Source of the DNA: Paratissierella segnis
Lineage (GTDB): Bacteria > Bacillota > Clostridia > Tissierellales > Tissierellaceae
DNA: 64,000 nucleotides
Assembly (NCBI RefSeq): GCF_014385195.1
Contig: NZ_JACRTG010000034.1
Location: 124,001-188,000, forward strand
Direction of reading: 5' to 3'
Part shown: positions 63,301-64,000 of the stretch, piece after piece
Layout: each line of letters starts with the position of its first letter
How positions within the stretch are numbered: position 1 is the first letter of the stretch
Notes under the pieces: model-generated
What the model was told of the DNA's origin: nothing
What the model saw: only the letters and a program-made list of their open reading frames with translations
Databases searched by the model: none
Translations under genes and position numbers: made by a program

Positions 63301-63561
63301 GCTCGATCCTATAGGTTTCATTGATTTGCCAGTAATAGTTGCTTCTTTCATATCTATGTCTCCGGCTAATTCATAGGTCTTTGCCCATAGTTCCTGCTGC
63401 TCACCCCAAGAAGCATTTGCCAGTTCGATTAATTCATCTGCTGTAGAAATTATTGTTATATCATCTCCAGCAGCCAATACAGCTGATTGTATTGCTAAAC
63501 TTGGGAGCAAGTTAAAAATCATCGCTAAAATTAAGATTATACTTAGAAATCTTTTTTTCAT
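60328..63561 (-). CDS. Secreted GLUG-repeat protein with DUF4430 domain
   Basis: A 1077-residue exported protein and first gene after the second cobalamin riboswitch; AAAGGAG lies nine bases before the ATG. Signal peptide in residues 1-31 (ending AVLAA). A first block of GLUG-type repeats at about 60-330 (units like GGLVGVNNGTVEKSF, GGLVGQNHGSVENSYA), a DUF4430 domain at about 367-485 with APDGWMFTINDKTPPVGVST, and a second GLUG block at about 505-855. The last ~95 residues (VTNLTDENIHATFTVGLYDK...EYYIKKFISK) match the C-terminus of the 2017-aa protein. GLUG repeats are adhesion-type beta solenoids. No wall anchor is seen; it may bind the SLH partner or be released. Confidence 0.82.
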   Translation of the reverse strand: MKKRFLSIILILAMIFNLLPSLAIQSAVLAAGDDITIISTADELIELANASWGEQQELWAKTYELAGDIDMKEATITGKSMKPIGSSSRPFTGTFDGKGYVIKNLEFEFTSTGGGLFNTISADGMIKNLGIEDARLRLGTHSGILAGENKGIIENCFVVDSILTSTSNTVGGLVGVNNGTVEKSFADNCIVKSEDSYSTTTGGLVGSNEKIGSIKQSYASATIEAKKWIGGLVGQNHGSVENSYAFGIIRGTEQIGGLVGRSDSGSSTVNSYANVDVFPTISGSGFIGGLNYSGGTAVNCFYNSERQLPTESSTDVSGVTEKTSTELKSDDILAILNGGQNIWAKAENINEGFPYIIAIPPKPTEEVPTGISVKVMVATYNKNSYKFKKHIDPIDILIDKEKPTVLDILEEGKDKIPYISKTGTYGEFVESIDGIEASAPDGWMFTINDKTPPVGVSTATVKDEDKILWFYGSPLNNFKGPKWDELLASVPEEGEESDELQGKGTEEEPYLIEKPTDFNHVMEYPKAHFKVNKPIDLSGISFEPIGTEDNPFMGNFDGNNQEISNLTIKKDKNSKNIGFFGVLIDAKVVNVKITNANIVGGSRLGILAGWAKEDKNGACLIGNCHVTGKITGLGTDVAKATRIGGLVGINDGNNTVEGTGSGSYVYSAIDKSSADVEVIGQTAPADDAGNVGGLVGWNRGVISNSFASGNVKGGNTTGGLAGSNWEQIYTSYATGNVTGSYSTGGFVGSSSIYSTIEDSYSTGNVIGSVGSGNYFGGFAGIISGAVKNCISTGTLMPGWSWNGGFAGFYDGNNIEKDIENSYGNSTDYLGNTIKGFGNVVDTTNPNYDKYKSVGVSFEEAKRKLKTILDVTLPEKEENEDKRAVKSEAEKYVDSVIIHKTVAKGTNITEDIVKLKDNMEIGTEISLVYSQKEYTGYITDKAPAGQFTLIKQNNTENNEKTSVTLVFIKNGEFETKDVEVIIEGTLATDPEDKIVIESLSEETIINGKDAKLKYKVTNLTDENIHATFTVGLYDKNTDKLINYSSTDKEFRANEEIEVEAIFLIPLKGEYYIKKFISK

Positions 63562-63633
63562 GCTATACCATCTCCTTTAAATTTTCATATACATAACACT
63601 AGTATAAAAAGAGCAAAAAAAGGCAATAAAAAA

Positions 63634-63658
63634 AGCCCTAACCTTACCGATTAAGACC
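63634..63658 (-). terminator. Intrinsic terminator of the second cobalamin riboswitch
   Basis: On the minus strand GGTCTTAATC pairs with GGTTAGGGCT (including G-U pairs) around GGTAA, followed by seven T. It lies between the aptamer and the first surface gene, so B12 would switch the operon off by termination. Confidence 0.6.
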
Positions 63659-63719
63659 TTATAGTTCAATAATACAAATAATATAAATAAATATATCATT
63701 AATATTTGTTATCTATACA

Positions 63720-63900
63720 TCTCGCCTCAATCCTAGAAGGTTTTTGCAATGCTATACTTAGGCAGTTCTCCTGACTTATGGTCATAGCGTATCTTCAACC
63801 TTCCCAGGGATTTCCCCAGTGGTTTGCATAAAGACGCTCACCAATTACAGTGGCCGGACCGTTCATGATTTTCACATGATTCTCTTTTAATCCTTTTTAA
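63720..63900 (-). promoter_or_regulatory. Cobalamin riboswitch upstream of the surface-protein operon
   Basis: Reading the minus strand: GGCCACTGTAATTGG-like core, CCACTGGGGAAATCCCTGGGAAGG, and the B12 box GTCAGGAGAACTGCC (63761-63775), in standard order. It resembles the leader at 12.7-12.9 kb but is more compact and differs in the stems. Its position 160-340 bases before the 1077-aa gene, with only a terminator between, ties the three surface proteins to B12 status. Confidence 0.92.
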
Positions 63901-64000
63901 AATATAGAACCTAAATATTCAATATTAAGTTTTTAGTGTTAATTATTTCAATCTATTCTATTATATACCATGCCTTTCCTTATATCAATGTAAATTTGCT

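Noticed and set aside
61000..63400. DNA-level tandem repeat in the 1077-aa gene
   Set aside because: The repeats are at the protein level (GLUG units); the DNA copies are too diverged to be recent tandem duplications.

Overview
The window reads as low-GC Gram-positive anaerobe DNA, most likely a Clostridia/Tissierellia-type amino-acid fermenter. The evidence is AT-rich codon use, strong AGGAGG-type ribosome sites, the secG-rnr-smpB-ssrA cluster, a complete anaerobic (cbi-type) cobalamin pathway, S-layer homology (SLH) surface proteins, MprF and a RocB-type M20 peptidase. Genus assignment is inference only.

Layout. 1-14.8 kb: cobalamin biosynthesis on the minus strand. The order in transcription is cbiP-cbiB, then a cobalamin riboswitch with terminator, then cbiL-(decayed btuF-like gene)-cobD-cbiK-cbiA-cbiC-cbiD-cbiE-cbiT-cbiF-cbiG-cbiH-cbiJ-Cys-rich protein-cobT-cobU (cut by the window edge). 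14.8-20.1 kb: sodA with a Fur-type box, a long pyrimidine-rich simple-repeat tract, an HD protein, mprF and a cation antiporter. 20.1-24.6 kb: an accessory patch with a clipped toxin-antitoxin-like pair, broken small secreted proteins, and an ECF sigma/anti-sigma pair whose likely promoter motif occurs in front of two neighbouring genes. 24.8-36.9 kb: MoxR-DUF58-transglutaminase operon, YhhN-like protein, HAD phosphatase, LuxR-type regulator, SDR plus PanB-like pair, M20 peptidase, MFS efflux. 37.2-45.7 kb: ssrA (tmRNA), ThrE pair, smpB, rnr, ddl, murF-like, alpha/beta hydrolase, secG. 45.9-50.9 kb: TetR plus a MacB-like ABC/adaptor exporter with less AT-rich DNA. 51-64 kb: ZIP transporter, then three very large surface proteins (723, 2017 and 1077 aa) under a second cobalamin riboswitch.

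Main points. (1) The three-gene surface operon at 51.9-63.9 kb combines transcobalamin-like parts: DUF4430 domains in all three proteins and three alpha/alpha-barrel (prenyltransferase-like) modules in the largest, with SLH anchoring in the third. It is preceded by a B12 riboswitch and terminator. This looks like an extracellular corrinoid-capture apparatus. (2) Both glutamine-dependent amidases of the B12 pathway appear to lack glutaminase function: CbiA has Gly where the family has its catalytic Cys, and CbiP lacks the whole amidotransferase domain while keeping its ATPase domain and C-terminal tail. Either they run on free ammonia or the de novo pathway is decaying in favour of uptake. (3) A shared 34-base promoter signature marks a small ECF regulon at 21.2-23.3 kb.

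Domain calls rest on reading the protein sequences; no searches were run.
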